Assembly: GCF_014653785.1 (NCBI RefSeq)
Contig: NZ_BNAS01000009.1
Coordinates: forward strand, 43,392-107,391
Origin: Promicromonospora soli
Lineage (GTDB): Bacteria; Actinomycetota; Actinomycetes; Actinomycetales; Cellulomonadaceae
Reading direction: 5' to 3'
DNA length: 64,000 nucleotides
In this document: piece after piece, positions 32,171 to 40,870 of the stretch
Position numbering within the stretch: the stretch's first letter is position 1
Layout: every line of letters starts with the position of its first letter
Position numbers and translations under genes: made by a program
The notes under the pieces: model-generated
Databases searched by the model: none
The model's input: only the letters and a program-made list of their open reading frames with translations
Told to the model about the DNA's origin: nothing

Positions 32171-32647
32171 GTGACAGACGACACACAGCGCACCCGCCAG
32201 TCGCCGACGGCCGACGAGCTGCGCATCTGGCGCGGGTTCATCGAGACCGCCCAGGCCCTGAATGCCCGGCTGGCCAGCCGGCTCCACGAGGAGTCGGCGC
32301 TCTCGCCGGGGGACTATTCCGTGCTCCTCGCCCTGAGCGAGGCGGACGGGCGCCGGCTGCGCTCCTCGGAGCTCGCGGACGCGGTGGGCTGGGAGCGGAG
32401 CCGGCTCTCGCACCACATCAGGCGCATGGAGGGACGCGAACTCATTCGCCGCGACGACTGCGCGGTCGACTATCGCGGGGCCGAGGTGGTCCTCACCGAC
32501 CACGGGGCGCAGGCGTTCCGCAGCGCCTCGGTGCCGCACCTGCGCGCAGTAAGAGAGCTGTTCATCGACGCACTCTCCCCCGGGCAGCTCGACGAGGTCG
32601 AGAGATTCACCGCGGCCCTGAGTGCCCGCCTGACCCCCAAGAACTGA
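32171..32647 (+). CDS. MarR-family transcriptional regulator
   Basis: A 158-residue MarR-type winged helix. The recognition helix lies in LADAVGWERSRLSHHIRRME, and the wing includes RDDCAVDYRGAEVVLTDHGA. GTG start at 32171 with GGAGG 6 nt upstream. It should repress itself and the divergent LLM operon through the twin palindromes. Ligand unknown; the single Cys in the wing could respond to oxidation. Confidence 0.9.
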   Translation: MTDDTQRTRQSPTADELRIWRGFIETAQALNARLASRLHEESALSPGDYSVLLALSEADGRRLRSSELADAVGWERSRLSHHIRRMEGRELIRRDDCAVDYRGAEVVLTDHGAQAFRSASVPHLRAVRELFIDALSPGQLDEVERFTAALSARLTPKN

Positions 32648-32650
32648 TTT

Positions 32651-32711
32651 GTTGTGGGCGTGATCGTTTCGCCTAAAGCGGGCACGTAGCCGCAACGATC
32701 ACGCCCACAAC
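32651..32711. repeat. Dispersed intergenic hairpin family, copy D
   Basis: Arms 32651-32671 and 32691-32711 pair over 21 bp with one mismatch, with a 19-nt loop. It separates the convergent marR and SRPBCC genes. A C-G pair of copy B is T-A here, a compensatory change that keeps the stem. Confidence 0.9.
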
Positions 32712-32715
32712 CGAG

Positions 32716-33219
32716 CTACTTGGCGGTGGCCAGGTCTGCGGCCAGCTCCTCCAGCAGGTCGTACGCCTCCTGCATGCCGCCCTCCATGCCCGTGGCGATG
32801 ATCATGTCGCGGATCTCCTTGCTGGAGACGGCAGTGCGGACGGTGAGCGTGGTGCGGTCGTCGCGCTCGGCGAGCGTGTAGTGGTTCAGGCTGGGCTCGG
32901 AGTCGCCGTCGGGCATCCCCTCGAACACCTCGGTCTGGACCATGCGCTCGGGGGCCTCGATCTCCCGGAACTCGCCGTGGAACGCGACCTCGAAGCCCTC
33001 GTTCGCGCTCATCACGTACCGCCACGTCCCGCCGACCCGCAGGTCGACGGCCACGTCGGTCACGGTGCCGCGCTGCCCGGCCCACCAGCGCTTGATGAGG
33101 TCGGGCTCGGTGAGCACCTTCCACACGAGGTGGCGCGGTGCGTTGAACTCCCGGGTGACCAGGATCTCGGTGTCGGTCGGCAGCGTCAGGACGGCGCTGC
33201 CCTTGGTCGTGGTGGCCAT
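32716..33219 (-). CDS. SRPBCC/AHSA1 domain protein
   Basis: A 167-residue START-like protein of the AHSA1 type: FNAPRHLVWKVLTEPDLIKRWWAG at the start and a C-terminal helix (EGGMQEAYDLLEELAADLA). It should bind a hydrophobic ligand in a helix-grip cavity. The ArsR-type gene ends one base upstream (gap of 1 nt), so they are one operon. This ArsR-SRPBCC pairing is common, and the two are often called the SdpR-type module; ligand unknown. Confidence 0.88.
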   Translation of the reverse strand: MATTTKGSAVLTLPTDTEILVTREFNAPRHLVWKVLTEPDLIKRWWAGQRGTVTDVAVDLRVGGTWRYVMSANEGFEVAFHGEFREIEAPERMVQTEVFEGMPDGDSEPSLNHYTLAERDDRTTLTVRTAVSSKEIRDMIIATGMEGGMQEAYDLLEELAADLATAK

Positions 33220-33220
33220 G

Positions 33221-33586
33221 TCAGTCTCCCTCGGTGGTTTCTGTCTCTCCTGCGGTTGCTGCTTGCGTGAGCTCGTCGAGCACGTCGGCGACCAGGTCGA
33301 ACCGTTCGTTCCAGAGGCGCTCGTACTGGGCGACCCAGGCGTGGACGGCCCGCAGCGGCACGCCGTTCACCCGGTAGAGGCGGCGGCGTCCGTCGTCGCG
33401 CACGTCCACCAGCCCGACCTCGCGCAGGACCCGCAGGTGCTTGGACACCTGCGGCTGGGCGAGCCCGAGCCGTTCGGTCAGGTCGCTCACAGCGAGCTCG
33501 CCGCCGGCGAGGGCGTCGAGGATCTCGCGGCGGCGCGGCTCGGCCACCGCGTTGAACGCGTCGGTCGTGGTCGCTGCTCGTGCCAT
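33221..33586 (-). CDS. ArsR-family (SdpR-like) transcriptional regulator
   Basis: A 121-residue winged-helix repressor. RREILDALAGGELAVSDLTE and LAQPQVSKHLRVLREVGLVD give the HTH, and RRRLYRVNGVPLRAVHAWV the wing and last helix. There are no Cys pairs for metal binding, so it is the non-metal type linked to SRPBCC proteins. Its likely operator CCCATATGGG lies 15 bp upstream. It is cotranscribed with the downstream SRPBCC gene. Confidence 0.9.
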   Translation of the reverse strand: MARAATTTDAFNAVAEPRRREILDALAGGELAVSDLTERLGLAQPQVSKHLRVLREVGLVDVRDDGRRRLYRVNGVPLRAVHAWVAQYERLWNERFDLVADVLDELTQAATAGETETTEGD

Positions 33587-33600
33587 GGTTCAAACGTATA

Positions 33601-33610
33601 CCCATATGGG
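33601..33610. promoter_or_regulatory. ArsR-type operator CCCATATGGG
   Basis: A perfect 10-bp palindrome, surrounded by AT-richer sequence (GTATACCCATATGGGAA), lies just upstream of the ArsR gene and about 50 bp from the divergent ferritin gene. Confidence 0.6.
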
Positions 33611-33650
33611 AATGTGTCAAGACCGATGCGCCCAGGGGGTTTCCGCCCGA

Positions 33651-33656
33651 TAGCGT
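33651..33656 (+). promoter_or_regulatory. -10 element of a likely leaderless promoter for ferritin
   Basis: TAGCGT ends 6 nt before the ATG at 33663 and there is no ribosome-binding site. The same geometry is seen before the vanR-like gene at 5635. Confidence 0.5.
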
Positions 33657-33662
33657 TGGGGC

Positions 33663-34208
33663 ATGACTAAGACCTCGAAGAACTCGAAGTACTGGCAGCT
33701 GCTGGGCGAGCAGGTGGGCCACGAGATGGCAGCACATCTGCAGTACGTGGCTATCGCGGTCTGGTTCGACAGCCACGACCTCCCGCAGCTCGCGGCGCAC
33801 TTCTACCGGCAGTCGCTCGAGGAGCGCAACCACGGGATGATGATCGTCCAGTACCACCTGGACCGGTCGCTGCCCGTGGCGATCCCCGGCATCCCCGAGG
33901 TGCGCAACGACTTCGCGAACGTGATCGAGCCGCTCCAGCTCGCCCTCGACCAGGAGCAGCAGGTCACCCGCCAGATCGAGGCGATCTTCCGCGCGGCCCG
34001 CGAGGAGGGCGACGCCCTGGGCGAGCAGTTCCTGATGTGGTTCCTCGAGGAGCAGGTCGAGGAGGTCGCGGCCGCGACGACGCTCCTCACCGTCGCCAAG
34101 CGCGCCGGGGACAACCTGTTCGACCTGGAGAACTACGTCGCCCGCGAGACGATCGGCGACGCCGGCGTCTCGGCGGACGCGCCGAGGGTGGCGGGCGGGT
34201 CGCTCTGA
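33663..34208 (+). CDS. Ferritin-like iron-storage protein
   Basis: A 181-residue four-helix ferritin. Ferroxidase-centre residues are visible: E21 in GHEMAAHLQY, E54 and H57 in SLEERNHGMM, and Glu residues in FLEEQVEEVAAATTLL on the third/fourth helices. There is no sign of a haem Met at the expected bacterioferritin position that I can confirm, so I call it ferritin. It oxidises Fe(II) and stores iron in a 24-mer shell. The transcript is probably leaderless, and a 30-bp hairpin follows. Confidence 0.88.
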   Translation: MTKTSKNSKYWQLLGEQVGHEMAAHLQYVAIAVWFDSHDLPQLAAHFYRQSLEERNHGMMIVQYHLDRSLPVAIPGIPEVRNDFANVIEPLQLALDQEQQVTRQIEAIFRAAREEGDALGEQFLMWFLEEQVEEVAAATTLLTVAKRAGDNLFDLENYVARETIGDAGVSADAPRVAGGSL

Positions 34209-34216
34209 GATCCCGC

Positions 34217-34282
34217 GACTTCGGTCGAATGCTCTGAGACCGGTCCGTCGATGGACCGGTCTCAGGGCATTCGACCGAAGTC
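34217..34282. terminator. 30-bp near-perfect hairpin terminator
   Basis: Arms 34217-34246 and 34253-34282 pair over 30 bp with one G-T position and a 6-nt loop. It separates the convergent ferritin and aldolase genes. Confidence 0.85.
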
Positions 34283-34308
34283 AGCAGGACGCCGGTCTTC
34301 GGCAGAAG

Positions 34309-35118
34309 CTACAGCGCCCTGTCCCCCGCCGCGCTGCCCTCGCCGATCCACCTGTCCGCCAGGGCCTCCGATTCTCGAGCGAGCAGCGCGACGTCGGCCC
34401 CGACGAGCACGAAGGACGCCCCGGCGTCCAGGTAGGCCTGGGCCGCCGCCGGGTCGAAGGCGTTGACGCCGACTGGTTTGCCCTCGCCGCGTACCGCCTC
34501 GAACGTCTTGAGCACGGCGGCGGTGACGTCCGGGTGCGTCTGCTGTCCGAGCAGTCCCATGGACGCCGCCAGGTCGGACGGCCCGACGAACACGCCGTCT
34601 ACGCCGTCGACCCCCGCGATTGCGGCTGCGTTCTCGACGCCGGTCGCGGACTCGACCTGCACGAACAGCGACACGTGCCGGTCTGCGTCGCGCATGTAGC
34701 CCTCGACGCGGTTCCAGCGTGCGCCGCGGGCCAGCGCGCTGCCCACCCCGCGCACGCCGCGCGGCGGGTAGCGCACTGCTCGCACGACGGCACGGGCCTG
34801 CTCGGCCGTGTCGACCATGGGCACCAGCACGTTCTGCGCGCCCAGGTCGAGGATCTGCTTGAGCACCACGACGTCGCCCGACGGCGCCCGCACGACCGGG
34901 GTGACCGGGTACGGCGCCACCGCCTGCAGCAGCGCCGTCATGGTCTCCAGGCCGATCGGCGAGTGCTCGCCGTCGATCAGGAGCCAGTCCAGGCCGGCTC
35001 CGGCACAGATCTCCGCCACCAGCGGGCTGCCGGAGGACACCCACATGCCGATCTGCGGCCGGTCCGACCCGGCGATTCGGTCGCGGAACGTGGGCGGCAG
35101 GGTCAGACGAATCGGCAC
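34309..35118 (-). CDS. hpaI: HpcH/HpaI family aldolase (2,4-dihydroxyhept-2-ene-1,7-dioate aldolase)
   Basis: A 269-residue TIM-barrel class II aldolase of the HpcH/HpaI family. IGMWVSSGSPLVAEICAGAG, LLIDGEHSPIGLETM (catalytic His), VQVESATGVENA (metal Glu) and VFVGPSDLAASMG (metal Asp) are conserved. It should split 4-hydroxy-2-oxoheptanedioate into pyruvate and succinic semialdehyde, the last step of homoprotocatechuate degradation. The GTG at 35118 overlaps the hydratase gene by 16 bp, so it is the last gene of the minus-strand hpa operon. Confidence 0.87.
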   Translation of the reverse strand: MPIRLTLPPTFRDRIAGSDRPQIGMWVSSGSPLVAEICAGAGLDWLLIDGEHSPIGLETMTALLQAVAPYPVTPVVRAPSGDVVVLKQILDLGAQNVLVPMVDTAEQARAVVRAVRYPPRGVRGVGSALARGARWNRVEGYMRDADRHVSLFVQVESATGVENAAAIAGVDGVDGVFVGPSDLAASMGLLGQQTHPDVTAAVLKTFEAVRGEGKPVGVNAFDPAAAQAYLDAGASFVLVGADVALLARESEALADRWIGEGSAAGDRAL

Positions 35119-35888
35119 GAGACGGTCCCCAGTTCTCGGTAGTCGGCCAGTATGGTGTCGCCACGCTCCACCCACACGGGTCGGGTGAAGGAGCCGGCCA
35201 GGATGATCTCGCCGGGTTCCAGCGCGTCACCGTGCTGGGCGAGCTTGTTCGCCAGCCAGGCGACGCCGGTGGCGGGGTGGTTGAGGACCGCGGCGGCGAC
35301 GCCGGACTCCTCGATGGTCTCGTTGCGGTACAGGAGCGCCGAGACCCAGCGCAGGTCGGTCTCCCCGATCCGCACCGGGTTGCCGCCGTAGACCATGCCG
35401 CCCATCGCCGCGTTGTCGCTGATCGTGTCGACGATGGTGCGGCCGGCCAGCTCGATGCGCGAGGACAGGATCTCCAGGGCGGGCACCACGTACTCGGTGG
35501 CGCGCAGCACGTCGAACACCGTGACACCCGGCCCCTTGAGGCCCTCGCGCAGCACGAAGGCGAGCTCCACCTCGATCCGCACGTTCGAGAACCGGCCGTG
35601 CTCGATGACCGACCCGTTCTCGAAGACCATGTCGGCGAAGATCGCGCCGTAGTCCGGCTCGGTGATGCCCGTCGCGGCCTGCATGACCTTCGAGGTGAGC
35701 CCGATCTTGCGGCCCACCGGGCGGCGTCCGTCCTCGATGCCGCGCCGGCGCCACGTGTTCTGCACGGCGTACGAGTCCTCGACCGTCATGCCGGGGTACC
35801 GCGTGGTCAGGAGCGGCACCGTGGTGCGCTCTGCCTCGGCGCGGGCCAGTTCGTCGGCGATCGTGGCGATCGTCGCGTCGTCAAGCAT
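35103..35888 (-). CDS. hpaH: 2-Oxohept-4-ene-1,7-dioate hydratase (HpaH type)
   Basis: A 261-residue protein of the 2-keto-4-pentenoate hydratase/FAH fold. GRKIGLTSKVMQAATGITEP and the acidic metal ligands in RIEVELAFVLREGL mark it as an HpaH/MhpD hydratase, and NHPATGVAWLANKLAQHG is the usual C-terminal motif. It adds water to the dienoate product, giving 4-hydroxy-2-oxoheptanedioate for the aldolase. It lies between the ring-cleavage dioxygenase and the aldolase, 11 nt from the former. Confidence 0.9.
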   Translation of the reverse strand: MLDDATIATIADELARAEAERTTVPLLTTRYPGMTVEDSYAVQNTWRRRGIEDGRRPVGRKIGLTSKVMQAATGITEPDYGAIFADMVFENGSVIEHGRFSNVRIEVELAFVLREGLKGPGVTVFDVLRATEYVVPALEILSSRIELAGRTIVDTISDNAAMGGMVYGGNPVRIGETDLRWVSALLYRNETIEESGVAAAVLNHPATGVAWLANKLAQHGDALEPGEIILAGSFTRPVWVERGDTILADYRELGTVSCRFV

Positions 35889-35899
35889 GGGCTTCTCCC

Positions 35900-37045
35900 T
35901 CACAGCTGGTGTCCCAGCTTGTACTCGCCCTGCTTCCACGACGGCAGCGCCTCGGCGTCGTCCTCCGGACGCGTGTAGGAGAACCCGTCCGCGCCGATGG
36001 TCACCGCCATCTCCGAGGTGTCCGTGCGGGCGACGACCGGCTGCGGGTTGCCGTCCAGGTCCAGGACGAGCGATGCCTCCGTGTACCAGGACGGCACGAC
36101 CGGGTTGCCCCACCAGTCGCGGCGCTGGTTGTCGTGCACGTCCCAGGTCACCACGGGGTTGTCGGGGTCGCCCGTGTAGTAGTCCTGCGTGTAGATCTCG
36201 ACGCGGTGCCCGTCCGGGTCGCGCAGGTACAGGTAGAAGGCGTTGGAGACGCCGTGCCGGCCCGGACCGCGCTCGATGCGGTCCGACATGCGTAGCGCGC
36301 CGAGCTTGTCGCAGATCGCGATGATGTTGTGCTTCTCGTGCGTGGCGAACGCGACGTGGTGCATGCGCGGCCCGTCACCGCCCGTCATCGCGGTGTCGTG
36401 CACGGTGGGCTTGCGGCGCATCCACGCGGCGTACGTCGTGCCCTCGGAGTCCTGGATGTCCTCCGTGACGCGGAAGCCGAGGTCCTCCATGAACTTCACC
36501 GCGCGCGGCACATCCGGGGTGACCTGGTTGAAGTGGTCCAGGCGCACCAGCGCGCCGGGGGTGTGCAGCTCGTACCGCCACGCGAGACGCTCGACGTGCT
36601 CGACGTCGTAGAAGAACTCGTAGGGGAAGCCGAGCGGGTCGATCACCCGCACCGAGTCGCCGAGGCCCTTGGTGAAACCATCCTTGCGGCGCACTACGCG
36701 GCAGCCGAGCTCGGTGTAGAACTCGACAGCCTTGTCGAGCTCCTCGGGGCTGCGCACCCGGTAGGAGAACGCGGCGACGGCGGCCAACGGCCCCTTGCGC
36801 AGCACGAGGTTGTGGTGGATGAACTCCTCGAGGCTGCGCAGGTAGACGGTGTCCTCGTCCTCCTCGGTGACGACGAGGCCGAGCACCTCGACGTAGAAGT
36901 TCCGGGAGGCGGCCAGGTCGGTGACGACCAGCTCCATGTACGCGCACCGCAGGATGTCCGGCGGTGGCGCCACGGGCGTGGGGATCGGGTCGCTGGCGGT
37001 GATGGGCGCGTCGCTGGTCACGGCGGGTCCGGTGGTGTCGGTCAT
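35900..37045 (-). CDS. hpaD: Homoprotocatechuate 2,3-dioxygenase (VOC-type extradiol)
   Basis: A 381-residue two-module vicinal-oxygen-chelate extradiol dioxygenase. Iron ligands H171, H230 and E283 (VRLDHFNQV, MHHVAFATH, HRVEIYTQDY) and the acid-base H216 align with His155, His214, Glu267 and His200 of Brevibacterium fuscum HPCD, all with the same offset of 16. It cleaves 3,4-dihydroxyphenylacetate next to the hydroxyls, giving 5-carboxymethyl-2-hydroxymuconic semialdehyde. The extra 16 residues are a Pro/Thr-rich N-terminus. Second in the gene order of the lower pathway, 2 nt from the dehydrogenase gene. Confidence 0.95.
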   Translation of the reverse strand: MTDTTGPAVTSDAPITASDPIPTPVAPPPDILRCAYMELVVTDLAASRNFYVEVLGLVVTEEDEDTVYLRSLEEFIHHNLVLRKGPLAAVAAFSYRVRSPEELDKAVEFYTELGCRVVRRKDGFTKGLGDSVRVIDPLGFPYEFFYDVEHVERLAWRYELHTPGALVRLDHFNQVTPDVPRAVKFMEDLGFRVTEDIQDSEGTTYAAWMRRKPTVHDTAMTGGDGPRMHHVAFATHEKHNIIAICDKLGALRMSDRIERGPGRHGVSNAFYLYLRDPDGHRVEIYTQDYYTGDPDNPVVTWDVHDNQRRDWWGNPVVPSWYTEASLVLDLDGNPQPVVARTDTSEMAVTIGADGFSYTRPEDDAEALPSWKQGEYKLGHQL

Positions 37046-37047
37046 CT

Positions 37048-38568
37048 TCAGGCTCCCTTGCCAAAAGTCGGGTTGTGCACTGCGCCGAGCGTGATGTGCA
37101 CGGCCTGCTGGTCGGTGTAGAAGTCGATCGAGCGGTAGCCGCCCTCGTGCCCGAGGCCGGAAGCCTTGACCCCGCCGAACGGCGTGCGCAGGTCGCGCAC
37201 GTTGTTCGAGTTGAGCCAGACCATGCCCGCCTCGACGCTCTGCGCGAAGTTGTGCGCACGCTTCAGGTCGTTGGTCCAGACGTAGGCGGCCAGCCCGTAC
37301 TTGACCCCGTTGGCCAGGTCCAGGGCCTCCTCCTCGGTGTCGAACGGGGTGATCGCCACGACCGGGCCGAAGATCTCCTCCTGGAAGATCCGGGCCGACG
37401 GCGGCACGTCCGCGAAGACGGTCGGAGCCACGTAGTTGCCGGCGTCGAAGCCCGCAGGGCGCCCGCCGCCCGCCACGAGCCGGCCCTCGGTCTTGCCGAT
37501 CTCGATGTAGGAGACGACCTTCTCGTAGTGCTCGGGGTGCACCAGCGCGCCGACCTCGGTCTTCGGGTCCTGAGGGTCACCGACCACGACACGCTCGGCC
37601 TGCTCGGCGTACCGCTCGACGAACTCGTCGTACACCCCGCGCTCGACGAGGATGCGGCTGCCGGCGGTGCAGCGCTCGCCGTTGAGCGAGAAGACGCCGA
37701 AGATCGTCGCGTCGATCGCGGCCTCCAGGTCGGCGTCGGCAAAGACGATGGCCGGGGACTTGCCGCCCAGCTCCATCGACAGGCCCTTGAGGTACGGGGC
37801 GGCGTTGGCGAAGATGAGCTGTCCCGTGCGGCTCTCCCCCGTGAACGAGATCAGCGGGACGTCCGGGTGCTTGACCAGCGCGTCCCCCGCGTCCTCACCG
37901 AGGCCGTTGACCAGGTTGAAAACGCCCTCGGGCAGCCCGGCCTCCTCGAAGATGCCGGCCCACAGCGACGCCGAGAGCGGCGTGAACTCGGCGGGCTTGA
38001 GCACCACCGTGTTGCCGGTTGCCAGTGCGGGGCCGAGCTTCCAGGACTCGAGCATGAACGGGGTGTTCCACGGCGTGATGAGGCCCGCGACGCCGATCGG
38101 CTTGCGGTTGACGTAGTTGATCTGGCGGCCGGGCACCTTGAAGGTGTCGTCCGACTGGCCGACTACCAGGTCGGCGAAGAACCGGAAGTTCTCCGCGGCC
38201 CGGCGCGCCTGGCCCAGCGCCTGCGTGATCGGCAGGCCGGAGTCGAAGCTCTCCAGCTCGGCGAGCCGCGCGTCGCGGGACTCGACGATGTCCGCGATCC
38301 GGTGCAGGATCCTCGAGCGCTCACGCGGCAGCATCCTGGGCCAGGGCCCGTTCAGGAACGCCTCGCGTGCCGCAGCGACCGCGCGGTCGACGTCGGCCGC
38401 CTTTCCTGCCGCGGCCTGCACGTACACCTCGTTGGTCACCGGTTCGAGCACGTCGAACGTGTCGCCGTCCGCCGAGTCGACGAACTTGCCGCCGATGTAG
38501 TGCTGGATGCGGCCGGGCAGGCCGGCGGGCACGTGGCGGGTCGTCTTGTCGTTCACCTGGTTGGTCAC
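37048..38568 (-). CDS. hpaE: 5-Carboxymethyl-2-hydroxymuconate semialdehyde dehydrogenase
   Basis: A 506-residue NAD-dependent aldehyde dehydrogenase. Catalytic Glu in MELGGKSPAIVF, catalytic Cys in NGERCTAGSRILVERG, and TPWNTPFMLESWKLGPALA in the cofactor site. It oxidises the ring-cleavage semialdehyde to 5-carboxymethyl-2-hydroxymuconate. GTG start at 38568 overlaps the GntR gene by 4 bp, with GGAGA upstream. Placement directly before hpaD supports the HpaE assignment over other aldehyde dehydrogenases. Confidence 0.92.
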   Translation of the reverse strand: MTNQVNDKTTRHVPAGLPGRIQHYIGGKFVDSADGDTFDVLEPVTNEVYVQAAAGKAADVDRAVAAAREAFLNGPWPRMLPRERSRILHRIADIVESRDARLAELESFDSGLPITQALGQARRAAENFRFFADLVVGQSDDTFKVPGRQINYVNRKPIGVAGLITPWNTPFMLESWKLGPALATGNTVVLKPAEFTPLSASLWAGIFEEAGLPEGVFNLVNGLGEDAGDALVKHPDVPLISFTGESRTGQLIFANAAPYLKGLSMELGGKSPAIVFADADLEAAIDATIFGVFSLNGERCTAGSRILVERGVYDEFVERYAEQAERVVVGDPQDPKTEVGALVHPEHYEKVVSYIEIGKTEGRLVAGGGRPAGFDAGNYVAPTVFADVPPSARIFQEEIFGPVVAITPFDTEEEALDLANGVKYGLAAYVWTNDLKRAHNFAQSVEAGMVWLNSNNVRDLRTPFGGVKASGLGHEGGYRSIDFYTDQQAVHITLGAVHNPTFGKGA

Positions 38569-39296
38569 TGTGTCTCCGTGGGTCGGGTCCGGTGGGGCGC
38601 GGCTCCGTCGGCGCGGGCGTCCAGGAAGGCCTGCATGGTTGCCCACCGGTGGTTGCGCGCGGCTATCTCGATCTCGAGCGGGTCGGCCCTGGCCGCGATC
38701 AGGTCGAGGATGTGGGCGTGCTCGGCCACCGAGTCGTGGGCCCGGCCGGGCACGAAGGCGAACGTGGAGTCACGCAGCCCGGACAGCTGGGCCCAGCCGC
38801 GGTGGACCATGTCGAGCAGCAGCTGGTTGGGGCACGACTCGAACAGCACCGAGTGGAACTGCCGGTTGAGGGCCGTGAACGCGTGCGGGTCGAAGTGGTC
38901 GAGCAGGGAGCGCAGGTGCTCGTTCACCTCCGCCGCTCGCTCGAGGTCCGCGCCGGAGATGCGGGGCGCCGAGAGGCCGGTGGCCGCGCCCTCGACCACG
39001 CCGAGGGCCTGCATGGCGTCGACGTATCCCTGCTCGTCGACCATCGCGACCCGCGCGCCGACGTTGCGTTCGTACGTCACGAGGCCCTCGGCCTCGAGCC
39101 GCCGGATCGCCTCGCGCACGGGCACGACGCTCATCGCGAGCTCGCCGGCGATGCTCTGCAGCACGAGACGGTAGCCCGGGCTCAGCTCGTGGAGCGCTAT
39201 GCGGTCACGCAGGTAGTCGTACGCGAGCTGGGACTTGCTGAGCGCGCCGGCGAACGCGGTCTCGACGGCCGACGTCGTCACGTCCTCGGTCGTCAT
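38565..39296 (-). CDS. GntR/FCD-family regulator of the hpa cluster
   Basis: A 243-residue FCD-type GntR protein. The winged helix has AGELAMSVVPVREAIRRLEA; the FCD domain has FTALNRQFHSVLFESCPN and DSVAEHAHILDLI with its likely metal/ligand His residues. It sits inside the operon, overlapping both neighbours by 4 bp (ATGA and GTGA), so it is made with the enzymes it probably regulates. The palindrome at 40871-40892 upstream of the operon is its likely site, giving autoregulation. A pathway acid such as hydroxyphenylacetate is the expected ligand. Confidence 0.9.
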   Translation of the reverse strand: MTTEDVTTSAVETAFAGALSKSQLAYDYLRDRIALHELSPGYRLVLQSIAGELAMSVVPVREAIRRLEAEGLVTYERNVGARVAMVDEQGYVDAMQALGVVEGAATGLSAPRISGADLERAAEVNEHLRSLLDHFDPHAFTALNRQFHSVLFESCPNQLLLDMVHRGWAQLSGLRDSTFAFVPGRAHDSVAEHAHILDLIAARADPLEIEIAARNHRWATMQAFLDARADGAAPHRTRPTETQ

Positions 39297-40816
39297 CGCG
39301 ACTCCCTCTCTGTCTGGGACTTCCATGACTCGTAGCGCGCCTGCCACTCGGCGTTCGGGGGGAACAGCCCGTCGACGGGGTGGCCGGCGGCGACCTGCTG
39401 CGCCACCCAGGCGTCCTGCTCCTCCTGGGCGAGGGTCGCGTCGGCGACCTCCTCGGCCAGGTGCGGCGGGATGACGACGACGCCGTCCGCGTCGCCCACC
39501 ACGACGTCTCCGGGCAGCACCGTCGCGCCGCCGCAGGCGACGGCCACGTCGGTGTCCCACGGCACGTGCCGGCGGCCGAGCACTGCGGGGTGGGCGCCCT
39601 TCGAGAAGACGGCGAGCCCCGTGGCAGCCACGGCGTCGAAGTCGCGGACGCCGCCGTCGGTGACGACTCCCGCGGCCCCGCGGACCTTCGCGCGCAGCGC
39701 GAGGACGTCGCCGAGAGTGGCCGAGCCCGTCTCGCCGCGCGCCTCGATGACGATGACCTCTCCGGCACCGACCGCGTCGAACGCGCGCTTCTGCGCGTTG
39801 TAGCCGCCGCCGTGCGAGGCGAACAGGTCCTCGCGGTTCGGCACGAAGCGCAGCGTCCGCGCGCGGCCCACTATCGTCGCGGCCGGCGTGTTCGGCCGCA
39901 CCCCTTCGATGATCACGTTGTTCAGGCCGCGTCTGCGCAGCTGGGCCGAGAGTCCGGCGACCGGCGCGCGGCGCAGCTTGTCCGCGAGCTCGTCGGTGAG
40001 CGCGAACGGCTCCGGCTCGGCCGGGAGGCCCGCGGCCTCCCGGCTCCCCCACGCCTCGGCACGCTGCGTGTCGTCGATCTTCGGGCCCGCGCCGATGTCG
40101 CCGAACGGCACGTCGCCCTGCACCACGGTGGTCACGAGGCGGCCCGACGTCGGCGCGCCCGGCGCCGCCGGGGCGTCCACCTCGACCTCGACGACGTCGC
40201 CCGGCCCGACGACGCTCGACCCGGCGGGCGTACCCGTGAGGATGACGTCGCCCTTCTCGAGCGTCAGGTGCTGGGACAGGTCGGCCACGATCTGCGCGAA
40301 CGGGAACAGCAGCGCGTCGGCGTCGGTGGTGTCCTCCTGCACGAGCTCACCGTTGACCCAGGTGCGCAGGCGCAGCCCGGCCGGGTCGACCGCGCGGGCG
40401 TCGAGGAGAGCGGGGCCGACCGGTGTGTAGCCGTCGCGGCCCTTCGAGCGCACGTTCGATCCCTTGTCGGCCCAGCGCAGGTCGTAGACGCCCAGGTCGT
40501 TCGCGGCGGTCACGGCGGAGACGTGGTCCCACGCCTTCTCGACCGGCACGTGCCGGGCCGGCTCCCCGATGACCAGCGCCACCTCACCCTCGAAGGCGAG
40601 CAGCTCCGTCCCTGCGGGCCGCTCGACCTCGCCGCCCGTGGCGGCGAGCGAGCTGGTCGGCTTGAGGAAGTACGACGGTGCCGCGGGGCGTCGTCCGCGC
40701 TGGTCGGCGCGAGAGGCGTACGCGACGTGGACGGCGACGACCTTCCCCGGCCGCACCACGAGCGGTCCTGGCGCGGACGGCGGCCGGTTCGTCGGCACGT
40801 GCGGTTCGGTACTCAT
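39293..40816 (-). CDS. Fused FAH-domain isomerase/decarboxylase and RraA-like protein
   Basis: A 507-residue two-domain protein. Residues about 20-225 are a fumarylacetoacetate-hydrolase fold (FEGEVALVIGEPAR with metal-binding Glu, GDVILTGTPAGSSV) as in HpaG/HpcE. Residues about 280-480 are RraA/HMG-aldolase-like (GVVTDGGVRDFDAVA with the substrate/metal motif, GDVVVGDADGVVVIP). Enteric HpcE instead has two tandem FAH domains for decarboxylation and isomerisation. Here an RraA-type decarboxylase/aldolase fold may replace one of them. First gene of the minus-strand operon, divergent from the hydroxylase. Confidence 0.87.
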   Translation of the reverse strand: MSTEPHVPTNRPPSAPGPLVVRPGKVVAVHVAYASRADQRGRRPAAPSYFLKPTSSLAATGGEVERPAGTELLAFEGEVALVIGEPARHVPVEKAWDHVSAVTAANDLGVYDLRWADKGSNVRSKGRDGYTPVGPALLDARAVDPAGLRLRTWVNGELVQEDTTDADALLFPFAQIVADLSQHLTLEKGDVILTGTPAGSSVVGPGDVVEVEVDAPAAPGAPTSGRLVTTVVQGDVPFGDIGAGPKIDDTQRAEAWGSREAAGLPAEPEPFALTDELADKLRRAPVAGLSAQLRRRGLNNVIIEGVRPNTPAATIVGRARTLRFVPNREDLFASHGGGYNAQKRAFDAVGAGEVIVIEARGETGSATLGDVLALRAKVRGAAGVVTDGGVRDFDAVAATGLAVFSKGAHPAVLGRRHVPWDTDVAVACGGATVLPGDVVVGDADGVVVIPPHLAEEVADATLAQEEQDAWVAQQVAAGHPVDGLFPPNAEWQARYESWKSQTERESR

Positions 40817-40870
40817 GAGCTCCCTTGCCCGTTCTCAAGCGGTCTTCCATGACCCTCTGGCATTTCGTAT

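Noticed and set aside
25414-32711. The hairpin repeats as MITEs or insertion sequences
   Set aside because: No target-site duplications, no transposase and no insertion inside genes are seen; they lie at gene ends, which fits REP-like or terminator elements better.
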